A stretch of DNA of 34,099 nucleotides from NCBI GenBank assembly GCA_002353275.1, contig DEJH01000043.1:3803-37901 (forward strand), in the 5' to 3' direction. The position numbers and the translations under genes were made by a program. The stretch is from Caryophanales bacterium UBA2753. Its GTDB lineage: Bacteria > Bacillota_I > Bacilli_A > RFN20 > CAG-826. Numbering within the stretch: position 1 is the first letter of the stretch; each line of letters begins with the position of its first letter. Under the pieces are notes generated by a model that saw only the letters and a list, made by a program, of their open reading frames with translations, did no database searches and had not been told where the DNA came from. Shown one piece after another: positions 16,733-24,186 of the stretch.

Positions 16733-17416
16733 TTAAAAGTCAACTTTTTCTAAGCGTTTTGCTGAGACCTTATAAACAATAATATGTAAGGCAAATGATA
16801 TTAATATAGCAGCAATCAAAATGGCAAATTGAATACCGAGATGCAAATTATTTAGAATATCCAAACCTGGTATAAATGGTAAACCAATAGTAAATATACC
16901 AATATATACAACGAATCCAAGGATGGTAAATAATGTCGACATCACGATTGATTTACCGTGTTTATAGTAAATTGGGAAGAAAATGATATCCGCAATAGCG
17001 TATCCAGTGAGAGCAATCGCTACTAGAAGGACATAACTATCTAAACCTAAACCAGGAATCTTATATTCACTAGGATTTTCTGCTGATTGAACAATCGCGT
17101 TATTGATAATTCTCGCCACTGGGTAGAGGGCTGTCATTACCAAAATAAAGGCAATTTGCATAAATATCACCGTGAGTATTCTCGCCATGACAATATCTTT
17201 TTTGCGGACAGGCAACAAATTTGAATAAAGTAAATCATTGCTTTGTTGGCCTTTATTTGCCCCTAAAAAGAGAATCGGATAACACGTTAAAACATAGATG
17301 AATCCAATTCCTAAAGGATAAGAAGGAATAAGAATCATAAAAGGAAATAAAACAATAAAGACATAGCAGATGGGATGCATCGCCAATTTGAGTTCTTTAT
17401 AAATCAAAGCTTTCAT
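16733..17416 (-). CDS. ABC-2 type transporter permease
   Basis: A 227-residue membrane protein with six hydrophobic segments and the pattern of small ABC-2 permeases (MKALIYKELKLAMHP start; GQQSNDLLYSNLLPVRKKDIVMAR after helix 2). It forms an exporter with the ATPase encoded just upstream, with which it overlaps by 20 bases. ATG 17414-17416 is preceded by AAAGGAG; a TTG 21 bases further upstream is in frame but overlaps that site. Substrate unknown; similar small systems export peptides or give resistance to membrane-active compounds. Confidence 0.85.
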   Translation of the reverse strand: MKALIYKELKLAMHPICYVFIVLFPFMILIPSYPLGIGFIYVLTCYPILFLGANKGQQSNDLLYSNLLPVRKKDIVMARILTVIFMQIAFILVMTALYPVARIINNAIVQSAENPSEYKIPGLGLDSYVLLVAIALTGYAIADIIFFPIYYKHGKSIVMSTLFTILGFVVYIGIFTIGLPFIPGLDILNNLHLGIQFAILIAAILISFALHIIVYKVSAKRLEKVDF

Positions 17417-18269
17417 CTTCTTTCTTGCTCCTTTCAATGTAGATCATAATTTGTTCTAAATCTGGTTCTTGTGGTTCAATTTTGTTTTTAATAAAGAGAT
17501 CTTTTTTATCTAGACTGATTAATCCTTCAATACGATCGTCAAATTCTTTATAGGCGATATATTCATTTAATAGTTCTTTATTAAAAGTCTTATCTTTGAT
17601 AAATAAGTAGGAATTGACAAAGTCATTTTTTGTACCTGAATAAATGATTTCTCCATCATGAATATATGTGATATCGCTTGCGCATTTGTCTAAGTCACTA
17701 GTGATGTGAGTGGAGAAAAGAATAGCGCGATCTTTATTTTTCACAATCTTACGAAAGATATCTAATATCTCGTCACGAGAAACAGGATCAAGACCAGAAG
17801 TCGGTTCATCTAAAATTAGTAGCTCTGCTTCATGAGATAACGCAATAGCGACAGAATATTTAACTTTCATACCACTACTTAATTCTTCTAATTTCTTATC
17901 TTGATTTAAATTGAATAAACGACACGCTTCATCAAATTTCTTTTGATCAAACTTCTTATAAAATCTTTTAGTGACGTTCACTAATTGACGAATGGTCTTA
18001 TTTGGATAGTAATTGAGTTCGCTTAAAGCAAAACCGATGCGCTGCTTATTATCTAGTTCGTTTTTGCTCATGTCCGTTTCAAAAGCGGAAATATTTCCAC
18101 TTTCATAATGGATGAGATTCATAATACATTTTAAAGTTGTGGTTTTACCCGCACCATTGCGGCCGATAAAGCCCATTATTTGTCCAGGTTTTACGCTAAA
18201 AGAAACATCTTTTAATGTAAAAGAAGGATATGTTTTTCTAACATTTTCTAATCTTAATATGTCGCTCAT
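17397..18269 (-). CDS. ABC transporter ATP-binding protein
   Basis: A 290-residue ATPase with Walker A GRNGAGKTTT, an LSSGMKVKYSVAIALS signature and Walker B LLILDEPTSGLDP. The signature is SSGMK rather than SGGQ, as usual in the ABC-2 exporter group. A C-terminal extension of about 80 residues lies beyond the core. The ATG overlaps the TGA of the AbrB-like gene (ATGA), so the two are translationally coupled. Confidence 0.93.
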   Translation of the reverse strand: MSDILRLENVRKTYPSFTLKDVSFSVKPGQIMGFIGRNGAGKTTTLKCIMNLIHYESGNISAFETDMSKNELDNKQRIGFALSELNYYPNKTIRQLVNVTKRFYKKFDQKKFDEACRLFNLNQDKKLEELSSGMKVKYSVAIALSHEAELLILDEPTSGLDPVSRDEILDIFRKIVKNKDRAILFSTHITSDLDKCASDITYIHDGEIIYSGTKNDFVNSYLFIKDKTFNKELLNEYIAYKEFDDRIEGLISLDKKDLFIKNKIEPQEPDLEQIMIYIERSKKEDESFDL

Positions 18270-18466
18270 TTAATTTGCTCCTCCGCGATATGATAGAAGG
18301 CATCTGCTTTTAATATAGCGATACCTTTTTGTTTATCGCCTAAAACCATTAATGTTTCACCTTCTTTGATATCAAACATTTCCCTGGCTTCTTTTGGTAT
18401 TGTGATTTGACCTTTAGGTCCCACTTTCACACTGACAATGAAACGATCTTGATTATTATTGTTCAT
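18266..18466 (-). CDS. AbrB/MazE/SpoVT-type DNA-binding protein
   Basis: A 66-residue swapped-hairpin DNA-binding protein: VKVGPKGQITIPKEAREMFDIKEGETLMVL is the classic AbrB core (residues about 13-42). It heads the ABC exporter operon and probably regulates it. It ends in TGA, which shows TGA is a stop here. No toxin partner is present, so it is not a MazE antitoxin in a pair. Confidence 0.9.
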   Translation of the reverse strand: MNNNNQDRFIVSVKVGPKGQITIPKEAREMFDIKEGETLMVLGDKQKGIAILKADAFYHIAEEQIK

Positions 18467-18495
18467 ATTCTTACTTTTCTTACCTTTCTTACTTA

Positions 18496-18523
18496 ATCAT
18501 AGTCATTACGTTGTAAAAGTCAA
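18496..18523 (-). promoter_or_regulatory. AbrB-ABC operon promoter
   Basis: Minus-strand TTGACT (18523-18518), 16 bases, TATGAT (18501-18496). The AbrB-like gene starts 29 bases beyond the -10. Confidence 0.7.
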
Positions 18524-18531
18524 TAAAAAAC

Positions 18532-18553
18532 AGTACCAATTTATATTGATACT
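18532..18553. promoter_or_regulatory. Inverted repeat upstream of AbrB-ABC promoter
   Basis: AGTACCAAT-TTAT-ATTGATACT, 9-bp arms with one mismatch, 8 bases upstream of the -35. A candidate operator, perhaps for the AbrB-like protein itself. Confidence 0.4.
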
Positions 18554-18596
18554 ATAATTATCATCTGGCTGTGGAAAAAGGATTTGAAATTAATAA

Positions 18597-18668
18597 CCTG
18601 TTCGTCGATGTTATCCACTCTCCTAACCATGAAAAAAAGACCCGACTGGGTCTATTATTTTCGTTTGG
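18597..18668 (-). repeat. 70-bp direct repeat, copy B with tRNA-fMet terminator
   Basis: Matches 16561-16630. It begins at the CCA end of tRNA-fMet (18666-18668) and includes the tRNA terminator AGACCC-GACT-GGGTCT (18638-18653) followed on the minus strand by seven T. Confidence 0.85.
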
Positions 18669-18741
18669 TTGCGGAGGGTGGATTTGAACGCACCGACTTT
18701 CAGGTTATGGGCCTGACGAGCTACCCCTGCTCTACTCCGCG
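18666..18741 (-). tRNA. Initiator tRNA-Met (CAU), with an atypical T stem
   Basis: A 76-base tRNA with encoded CCA. Anticodon loop CCCATAA gives CAU. Initiator marks are present: an unpaired C1-A72 end (CGCGGAG with CTCCGCA) and A11-U24 in the D stem. The anticodon stem ends AGG/CCT instead of GGG/CCC. The D loop is short (AGGGGTA). The T stem reads GGTGCG against CCACC, so one extra C bulges out. It lies 47 bases after rpsU and is followed by a terminator. Confidence 0.88.
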
Positions 18742-18788
18742 ATCATTCCGGTAGCTCGTCTAGGACAAGTTATCCGGCTTTATCGTAA

Positions 18789-18965
18789 TTATTTACGATT
18801 TTTTCTTCTAGCGTTTTCAGATTTGAGCTTTCTCTTTAAACCTGGTTTAAGGTAGAATTCTCTCTTCTTCGCTTCTTGGATCGTACCAGCTTTATTCACT
18901 TGGCGTTTGAATCTGCGAAGTGCATCATCTAATGATTCATTTTCACGAACGACTACTTTTGGCAT
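18789..18965 (-). CDS. rpsU: 30S ribosomal protein S21
   Basis: A 58-residue basic protein: MPKVVVRENESLDDALRRFKR start and Arg/Lys-rich end, the standard S21 pattern. S21 helps mRNA binding on the small subunit. ATG 18963-18965 follows AAGGAGGTG; a GTG 9 bases upstream lies inside that site. It is probably read together with the initiator tRNA downstream. A promoter is likely at TTGAAT (19027-19022), 18 bases, TAAGAT (19003-18998). Confidence 0.95.
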   Translation of the reverse strand: MPKVVVRENESLDDALRRFKRQVNKAGTIQEAKKREFYLKPGLKRKLKSENARRKNRK

Positions 18966-19049
18966 GATATTCACCTCCTTGCGTTGACGCTTTTAATATC
19001 TTACTAGTATGTAATAACATAATTCAACACTTTTCTTAAAAAGTTTAGA

Positions 19050-19072
19050 TAAAGAAAAACACCCGAGGGTGT
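19050..19072 (-). terminator. deoC terminator
   Basis: ACACCC (19059-19064), GA, GGGTGT (19067-19072), then TTTTTCTTT on the minus strand. Confidence 0.85.
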
Positions 19073-19095
19073 CTTTCTATTAATAATATTATTAA

Positions 19096-19731
19096 TTAAA
19101 TGATTTTTGTTCCGTTAGAGGTTCCAATACGGTTAGCGCCTGCTTCCACCATCGCGAGAAGATCTTCGTGAGTTCTAACTCCACCACTAGCCTTAACTCC
19201 CATTTCTGGACCAACTGTTTCTCTCATGAGTTTAACATCATGGACAGTTGCTCCACCAGTAGAGAATCCAGTCGAGGTTTTAACGAAATCTGCTCCTGCT
19301 TCTTTAGCGAGTTTACAGACTCTAACTTTTTCTTCATCAGTTAATAAGCAAGTTTCAATAATAACTTTTAAAACGTGTTTACCTGCTACTTCTTTAAGAA
19401 GTCTAATTTCTTCTTTGACATAGTCATCATGTCCGCTTTTAAGCATACCAACATTGATAACCATATCGATTTCAGTTGCTCCTTGAGAAATACATAATTT
19501 CGCTTCATCGACTTTGGTTCTTGTTAAATTCATTCCAAGAGGGAAACCGATAACAGTACAAACTTTAACGTTACTTCCTTTTAAGCATTCAGCGGCTAAA
19601 GGAACGTAGGCTGGATTAACGCATACTGACATGAAATCATATTGTTTTGCTTCTTCACATAATTTCATGATTTGTTCTGGTGTAGCATCTTGTTTTAAAA
19701 GAGTGTGATCAATTAATTTGTTATATGACAT
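19096..19731 (-). CDS. deoC: Deoxyribose-phosphate aldolase
   Basis: DeoC splits 2-deoxyribose 5-phosphate into glyceraldehyde 3-phosphate and acetaldehyde in deoxynucleoside breakdown. The 211-residue protein has the Schiff-base lysine Lys151 in FVKTSTGF, the partner Lys180 in VKASGGVRT and Asp89 in EIDMVINVG. Length is normal. Ribosome site AGGAG; a TATAAT at 19760-19755 (minus strand) lies upstream without a clear -35. No other deo genes are adjacent; the adenosine deaminase at 31057 acts in the same general salvage area. Confidence 0.97.
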   Translation of the reverse strand: MSYNKLIDHTLLKQDATPEQIMKLCEEAKQYDFMSVCVNPAYVPLAAECLKGSNVKVCTVIGFPLGMNLTRTKVDEAKLCISQGATEIDMVINVGMLKSGHDDYVKEEIRLLKEVAGKHVLKVIIETCLLTDEEKVRVCKLAKEAGADFVKTSTGFSTGGATVHDVKLMRETVGPEMGVKASGGVRTHEDLLAMVEAGANRIGTSNGTKII

Positions 19732-19762
19732 TATTTTTAACTCCTAACTATTTTATTATAGC

Positions 19763-19787
19763 AAAACAAAAAGGTCATAACGACCTT
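19763..19787 (-). terminator. rpmF terminator overlapping its stop codon
   Basis: AAGGTC (19771-19776), loop ATAAC, GACCTT (19782-19787), then TTTGTTTTG on the minus strand. The stem includes part of the rpmF stop codon (19786-19788). Confidence 0.78.
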
Positions 19788-20052
19788 ATTTTGCTTCTTC
19801 GGCTGCAGCTTTCTTGGCTGGGGCTTTTTTAGAAGATTTCTTTGCAGGAGCTTTTTTCACTTCTGGTTTAACGAGTTTACCATCTAAGTATTGGGCTTTA
19901 CCTGCATAATATCCACATTTTGGGCAAACATGGTGAGCTTTAATCATTTCACCACAGTTTGGGCATGTGACTAATCCTTCAACACTGAGTTTGAAGTGAG
20001 TTCTTCTCATTCTTTTACGAGTTTTACTAATTCTTCTTTGTGGGACTGCCAT
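19786..20052 (-). CDS. rpmF: 50S ribosomal protein L32, extended
   Basis: The first 60 residues are typical L32: MAVPQRRISKTRKRMRRTHFK, then a zinc site with CPNC and CPKC pairs and the YYAGK segment. Residues about 61-88 are an extra Lys/Ala/Pro-rich tail with two KKAPAKK units; usual L32 is 56-60 residues. Promoter: TTGATT (20111-20106), 18 bases, TATAAT (20087-20082) on the minus strand; ribosome site GGAGG. Confidence 0.95.
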   Translation of the reverse strand: MAVPQRRISKTRKRMRRTHFKLSVEGLVTCPNCGEMIKAHHVCPKCGYYAGKAQYLDGKLVKPEVKKAPAKKSSKKAPAKKAAAEEAK

Positions 20053-20159
20053 TTTACATTTCCTCCGTTATGTCGCTAGTAATTATATTTCATTATATGA
20101 AAATAAATCAATATTTTTTGGACATGTTCTCAAAAATCTTAAATTATGTTGATTAGGTC

Positions 20160-21416
20160 TTACTTTTTATATATGGTTTTTACTATTTTTCCTACTTTAT
20201 TCTCATTATCTTGGATTTTGACTTCCAAATAATTAGAAGTGTGACCAATATTCACTTTATTAATTGGGTCAAATTGTTCCACTAAAACTTCCACTTCTTT
20301 ATTCACAAATTCATTTGTGTATTCATCCCAAAGTTCATTTGATAATTCGATTAATTTAAGGGCTCTTTGTTTTTTTATTTTTGGATCGGTTTGATTAGGC
20401 ATTTTTGAAGCAGCAGTTCCTTCTCTACTAGAGAAAGGGAATACATGAAGCATATTAAAACCACATTCTTTGATGAATTCATAAGTTTCATTAAATTCTT
20501 CTTCGCTTTCTCCTGGAAAACCCACGATAACATCGGTAGTTAAAGCAACATCAGGGCAAGCTTTTTTAATCATTTTAATTTTATTTAAGAACTGGGCTTT
20601 GTTATATTTTCGGTTCATCCTCTTAATGACTGTATCGCTACCACTTTGAAGGGGGATATGGAAATGATTAGCAAGTTTGTCGTTTGTGTTAATTAACTCG
20701 ATTAATTTATCATCAATTTCACTTTCTTCAATTGAAGAAATTCTTAAACGATATAAATCTTTAATATTTAATAAATCGTTAACAAGATTTGAAAATGAAT
20801 CGGTAGGATTATCTTTTTGATATCCTCCAACATGAATTCCAGTTAGAACAATTTCTTGATACCCTTCATTAACTAAATAATTTGCTTCTTTGACGATTAA
20901 ATCATGATTACGATTGCGGGCCTTTCCTCTTCTAAGAGGGATTAAGCAATAGGAACAGAAATTATCACAGCCATCCTGTATCTTAAGATAAGAACGAACA
21001 TTTTCAGACAAGTTAGTAATTCCGAGTTCTTCATATTCAAAAGTTCGAGAATTATCTTCGGTTAAATCTAAGTAAGTGTATTTATCCGCTTTTAAAATGA
21101 GGTCTACCAAATCGGAACGATGATTAGTGCCAACAACGATATTAGGTTTTATTTCATCGAAAATGAATTTATGATGACCTTGAGAATAGCAACCCATTAC
21201 CACGACAATGGCATTAGGGTAATTATTAATTAATTTACGAATGTGTTGTCTTGATTTTTGATCAGCGGTGCTAGTGACTGAACAGGTGTTAATTATCGCA
21301 ACATCAGGATTATTATTATCTTCTTTAAATCCACGTTCTTTTAAACGTGAAGATAAAGCGCTTATTTCATAAGCGTTAACCTTACATCCTAAAGAAATAG
21401 TAGTAAATGTTTTCAT
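20160..21416 (-). CDS. mtaB: tRNA t6A methylthiotransferase MtaB
   Basis: A 418-residue radical SAM enzyme that adds a methylthio group to t6A37 of tRNAs reading ANN codons. The N-terminal MTTase domain has cysteines Cys11 (SLGCKVN), Cys45 (INTCSVT) and Cys76 (VMGCYSQG); the radical SAM cluster is Cys150, Cys154, Cys157 (DGCDNFCSYC). MtaB rather than MiaB or RimO is supported by LGCKVNAYE and PFSSREGT-x-A. A short TRAM-like end follows. It overlaps the rsmE stop by one base. Confidence 0.93.
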   Translation of the reverse strand: MKTFTTISLGCKVNAYEISALSSRLKERGFKEDNNNPDVAIINTCSVTSTADQKSRQHIRKLINNYPNAIVVVMGCYSQGHHKFIFDEIKPNIVVGTNHRSDLVDLILKADKYTYLDLTEDNSRTFEYEELGITNLSENVRSYLKIQDGCDNFCSYCLIPLRRGKARNRNHDLIVKEANYLVNEGYQEIVLTGIHVGGYQKDNPTDSFSNLVNDLLNIKDLYRLRISSIEESEIDDKLIELINTNDKLANHFHIPLQSGSDTVIKRMNRKYNKAQFLNKIKMIKKACPDVALTTDVIVGFPGESEEEFNETYEFIKECGFNMLHVFPFSSREGTAASKMPNQTDPKIKKQRALKLIELSNELWDEYTNEFVNKEVEVLVEQFDPINKVNIGHTSNYLEVKIQDNENKVGKIVKTIYKK

Positions 21417-22129
21417 TATTTTTCTAATTTAAAGGCGATGACACTTAAAGCATATACTGCGGCAGTTTCACACCTTAATATCCTTTTTCCTAAGGAGATA
21501 TTTTTAAATCCTTCACTAATTAAGAATTCAGCTTCTTGATTATCGAAGCCTCCTTCTGGACCTATAATCACTGAGATTGATTGATATTTTTTGTCTAATA
21601 AAGAATCAAGTTCGTTCACTTTTCCTGCTGATAATTCATATGCGAATAAATTAAGTTCGCATAAATCATTCTTTATTTCTTTAATTGATGAAGCAAATTT
21701 GATTTCCGGGATATATTCACGATGACATTGTTCGCTTGCTTCTTTAGCAATACTTAAATATCGTGGCAATTTTTTATTAAAATCATCTTTTGAAAATTTA
21801 ACTACCGATCTTTTTGCTTGGAAAAGAACAATCTTTTTAGCGCCAAGTTCAGTCGCTTTTTGTATTACAAATTCATTCTTGTCACTTTTAGCGAGACCAA
21901 AAAAGAGAGTGACTTCACTATCGAGTTCACTATTTTTTAAAATCGGTTCTTGGACTTCAATTATTAAAGGATTGATTGATTTAATAACTGAAAGATACGA
22001 TTTATGGTTTTCGTCCACTACTTCGATATTATCGTTAATTCTACCTCTCATTACTTTTAAAAGATGAAAAGAGTCTTCTTGAGAGAGGAAGACTTGATTA
22101 TTTTTAATTGAGGCGAAATATCTTTGCAT
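21416..22129 (-). CDS. rsmE: 16S rRNA (uracil-1498-N3)-methyltransferase RsmE
   Basis: A 237-residue SPOUT methyltransferase. Family signatures: MQRYFA start, TELGAKKIVLFQ-x-RSVVK, IGPEGGFDNQE and the knot end LGKRILRCETAA. It modifies the small-subunit rRNA near the decoding site. It overlaps by one base with genes on both sides (zinc-ribbon protein upstream, mtaB downstream), a single compact operon. Confidence 0.95.
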   Translation of the reverse strand: MQRYFASIKNNQVFLSQEDSFHLLKVMRGRINDNIEVVDENHKSYLSVIKSINPLIIEVQEPILKNSELDSEVTLFFGLAKSDKNEFVIQKATELGAKKIVLFQAKRSVVKFSKDDFNKKLPRYLSIAKEASEQCHREYIPEIKFASSIKEIKNDLCELNLFAYELSAGKVNELDSLLDKKYQSISVIIGPEGGFDNQEAEFLISEGFKNISLGKRILRCETAAVYALSVIAFKLEK

Positions 22130-22566
22130 TATTCTAAGAAATCTCCGTGGCCATCTTTAAGGTTTGGTGTTTTATAATAACTAAATCCAATAAAGAAGTT
22201 TATAAGCATCATAGTAATAATAGATAGAACAATTCCTAGGGCGATATGAAAACTACAAATAACAATCAATATTAGTGATAGACCAGTAATAACTAATAGA
22301 TTTGAAAGACAATAAAACGCTCCAAGTTTTGGTCGATATAAATAGAAATAAGGTACTCCAAAAATTCCTAATAAGGAGAAGTAAATAAATAACTTCTTGC
22401 GGCTTCTTGGGTGATAATCGAGATTTAAATCGCTTGTATCCACACTGGTAGTAATTTCAACCGTATCACTACTAACATCGTCTAAAGGACGTTCAAAACC
22501 ACAGATAGGACATCTATCTTTGTTGAATTTATCAATACGTGAGTGACAATTTTTACAATACGGCAT
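22129..22566 (-). CDS. Zinc-ribbon, TM2-like membrane protein
   Basis: A 145-residue protein. Residues 1-25 form a zinc ribbon with paired cysteines (CKNC, CPIC). A polar linker follows, then three hydrophobic segments (about 58-130); the first, FSLLGIFGVPYFYLYRPKLGAFY, resembles a TM2 domain. Function unknown. It is the first gene of the rsmE-mtaB operon; start ATG 22564-22566 with AGGA upstream. Confidence 0.72.
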   Translation of the reverse strand: MPYCKNCHSRIDKFNKDRCPICGFERPLDDVSSDTVEITTSVDTSDLNLDYHPRSRKKLFIYFSLLGIFGVPYFYLYRPKLGAFYCLSNLLVITGLSLILIVICSFHIALGIVLSIITMMLINFFIGFSYYKTPNLKDGHGDFLE

Positions 22567-22577
22567 AATTATTCCTA

Positions 22578-22592
22578 TGCAATATTATTGCA
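22578..22592. promoter_or_regulatory. Perfect 15-bp palindrome between divergent genes
   Basis: TGCAATA-T-TATTGCA lies between the minus-strand zinc-ribbon gene and the plus-strand membrane gene. It overlaps TTGCAC (22588-22593), a possible -35 for the plus strand with TAAGAC 17 bases on (22611-22616). A candidate shared operator. Confidence 0.5.
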
Positions 22593-22654
22593 CGATTTAT
22601 ATAAGAAATATAAGACTATTTAAGGAGAATTTAGTAAAATAGTTGAAGTTAACT

Positions 22655-23149
22655 ATGAAGATGTCGATCGAAAAGAAAAATAAGCTTATCTATTCAGGGG
22701 AATTAATTTTATTCTCAATTATCTTTTTGGTGATTGGAATATTAGAGCTCGTTAAGGTTATTCCTCTTAGTGAAAGATTTCAATTGATTTTTAAGATTTT
22801 AACTTTAGTGGGTGCTTCTTGGATTGTCGCTGATTTCATTTGGTCATTATTAAGTAAGAAACATAGAAAATCTTCTCCATTAATGGATAAAATTATGATG
22901 CTACCATTAGCTATTTACTTATATAGTTATGATATCGCTGGATTTGTTTACCCAAGAAGCTATGAATATTATCAAATTGGTGTCCCTATGGCTTTCTTTT
23001 ATATTGCTTGCGCTTATTTATTCCAAGGGATATATCACTACTACAAACCAATCCCAGCAATAGTTGAGGCTATCGAAGAAGAAATAATAGAAAAAGAAGC
23101 TAAGGAAAATCCTCAAGAAGAGAGTGAGAAAAAAGAAGAAAATCAATAG
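22655..23149 (+). CDS. Four-helix membrane protein of unknown function
   Basis: A 164-residue protein with four predicted membrane helices (about residues 15-37, 45-65, 83-100, 109-127) and a charged, Glu/Lys-rich cytoplasmic tail (about 133-164). I do not recognise a family. Start is uncertain: AAGGAG at 22622-22627 is 15 bases before an in-frame TTG (22643) and 27 before ATG 22655; a second ATG is at 22661. A strong terminator follows. Confidence 0.7.
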   Translation: MKMSIEKKNKLIYSGELILFSIIFLVIGILELVKVIPLSERFQLIFKILTLVGASWIVADFIWSLLSKKHRKSSPLMDKIMMLPLAIYLYSYDIAGFVYPRSYEYYQIGVPMAFFYIACAYLFQGIYHYYKPIPAIVEAIEEEIIEKEAKENPQEESEKKEENQ

Positions 23150-23187
23150 GTCTTCAAAAAAAGTCATATTTTTTAAATAACAATGTT

Positions 23188-23216
23188 ATTTACGGTAATT
23201 CCGTAAATTTTTTTTG
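23188..23216 (+). terminator. Terminator of the membrane protein gene
   Basis: ATTTACGG (23188-23195), TAATT, CCGTAAAT (23201-23208), then seven T. A second inverted repeat follows at once, GCGATTTT (23216-23223) and AAAATCGC (23238-23245). Confidence 0.88.
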
Positions 23217-23321
23217 CGATTTTTTTAAAAATTTTTCAAAATCGCCACTATATATAAAGTGAGGGGGTATTTTATTCCTCAACATCAAAATTTTTCATTA
23301 TTAAAAATAGGAGGTTTATTT

Positions 23322-24107
23322 ATGAAAACACAAGGTGTGTTAAAAGAAGATGAGATGATTTATTTTCTCAATAATAGAAAAATTAAAGAATTATCTCCAA
23401 ATCTTTATACGATGTTACAAACTTTATATGGAGTATTGGATCCGGAATGGACAGTATACTGCGAAAACGCTGCCGATTTAACTAAGCCTGATTTTGTAGT
23501 TACAGTAAACGGAAAGTCACGATATGTTTCAATGAAATCAAATAACACAGAGTTGGTGCATTCGGAGCAAATATCGGCGTTTATTCCTTTTCTAAGGAGT
23601 TTAGGTGTATCTAATGATACATTAAAGACACTACTACTATATTTTTACGGCGACGGTACCTTGAACGGTACGGGCCAAAGAAGATTGCCTTGCGAGGCTT
23701 TGGCCACATGGCTAGGCCCAAAGCTAGAGGCGTGTAATGAAGAGCTCAATAATGACTATTTACTTAGTAAAATTATTGATCGCTTTATTTTTCAAGGGGT
23801 GAATGAAAACGCGCATCCAGCTGAGGCAATATATGTAGGAGACGTCCACTATGGAACGATTGTTACAGCTAAACAAATATGGAAAAGATTCAGCAGAAAC
23901 GACTGTAGATGGAGGAATTATCGTAACCTACATGTTGGACCATTTTTCTTGAAGCCGGGTGCTAGATACGCTGATAAGCCTATTAAGAGCGTTGAACGTC
24001 GCAATACTTTGCACGTTCAATGGCCAGATTTAAGAGAAGATATAGAATATATCGCTAAAAGGTTCGACTCTTATACGCCTATGCGCCATAGAACGTATGA
24101 GGAGTAA
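23322..24107 (+). CDS. Solitary protein with PD-(D/E)XK nuclease-like motif, unknown
   Basis: A 261-residue soluble protein. Residues 56-90 read KPDFVVTVNGKSRYVSMKS then VHSEQISAFIPF: Pro56-Asp57, a strand ending Ser70-Met-Lys72, and Glu82 in the next helix. This resembles PD-(D/E)XK folds in which the second acidic residue has moved to the helix. The C-terminal half (HVGPFFLKPGAR, ERRNTLHVQWPDL) is not assigned. No methyltransferase partner is present. Start ATG 23322 has a GGAGGT site; the frame is open 63 bases further upstream without one. The gene looks less AT-rich than its neighbours, lies beside a tRNA cluster and ends in a tRNA-like remnant. Confidence 0.7.
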   Translation: MKTQGVLKEDEMIYFLNNRKIKELSPNLYTMLQTLYGVLDPEWTVYCENAADLTKPDFVVTVNGKSRYVSMKSNNTELVHSEQISAFIPFLRSLGVSNDTLKTLLLYFYGDGTLNGTGQRRLPCEALATWLGPKLEACNEELNNDYLLSKIIDRFIFQGVNENAHPAEAIYVGDVHYGTIVTAKQIWKRFSRNDCRWRNYRNLHVGPFFLKPGARYADKPIKSVERRNTLHVQWPDLREDIEYIAKRFDSYTPMRHRTYEE

Positions 24108-24150
24108 ACTCTTTGGGAGGAGGGGCGTGGTTCTCTCATCAGTCACGACC
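24108..24150 (+). pseudogene. Degenerate copy of the 3' half of tRNA-Pro, inverted
   Basis: The 43 bases after the nuclease-like gene match, in order, the anticodon-to-3'-end part of tRNA-Pro(UGG) encoded on the opposite strand at 24188-24237: blocks ACTC, TTTGGGAG, GAGGGG, CGTG, GTTC, TCTCA, CAGTC, CGACC are shared, about 41 positions, separated by small gaps of 1-3 bases. It cannot fold as a tRNA. Confidence 0.7.
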
Positions 24151-24152
24151 GA

Positions 24153-24178
24153 CAAAAAAACAACCAGAAGGTTGTTGT
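24153..24178 (-). terminator. Terminator of the tRNA cluster
   Basis: ACAACC (24160-24165), AGAA, GGTTGT (24170-24175), then a run of seven T on the minus strand. It lies between the tRNA-Pro gene and its inverted remnant and may also stop plus-strand transcription. Confidence 0.82.
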
Positions 24179-24186
24179 TTGTCAAT

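Noticed and set aside
18266..18466. AbrB-like gene as antitoxin of a toxin-antitoxin pair
   Set aside because: The neighbouring gene is an ABC ATPase; no toxin-sized partner is adjacent.
18782..18799. Hairpin ATCGTAA-TTAT-TTACGAT with T run at the end of rpsU
   Set aside because: The T run follows on the plus strand, where no gene ends; on the minus strand it is followed by A, so it is not the rpsU terminator.
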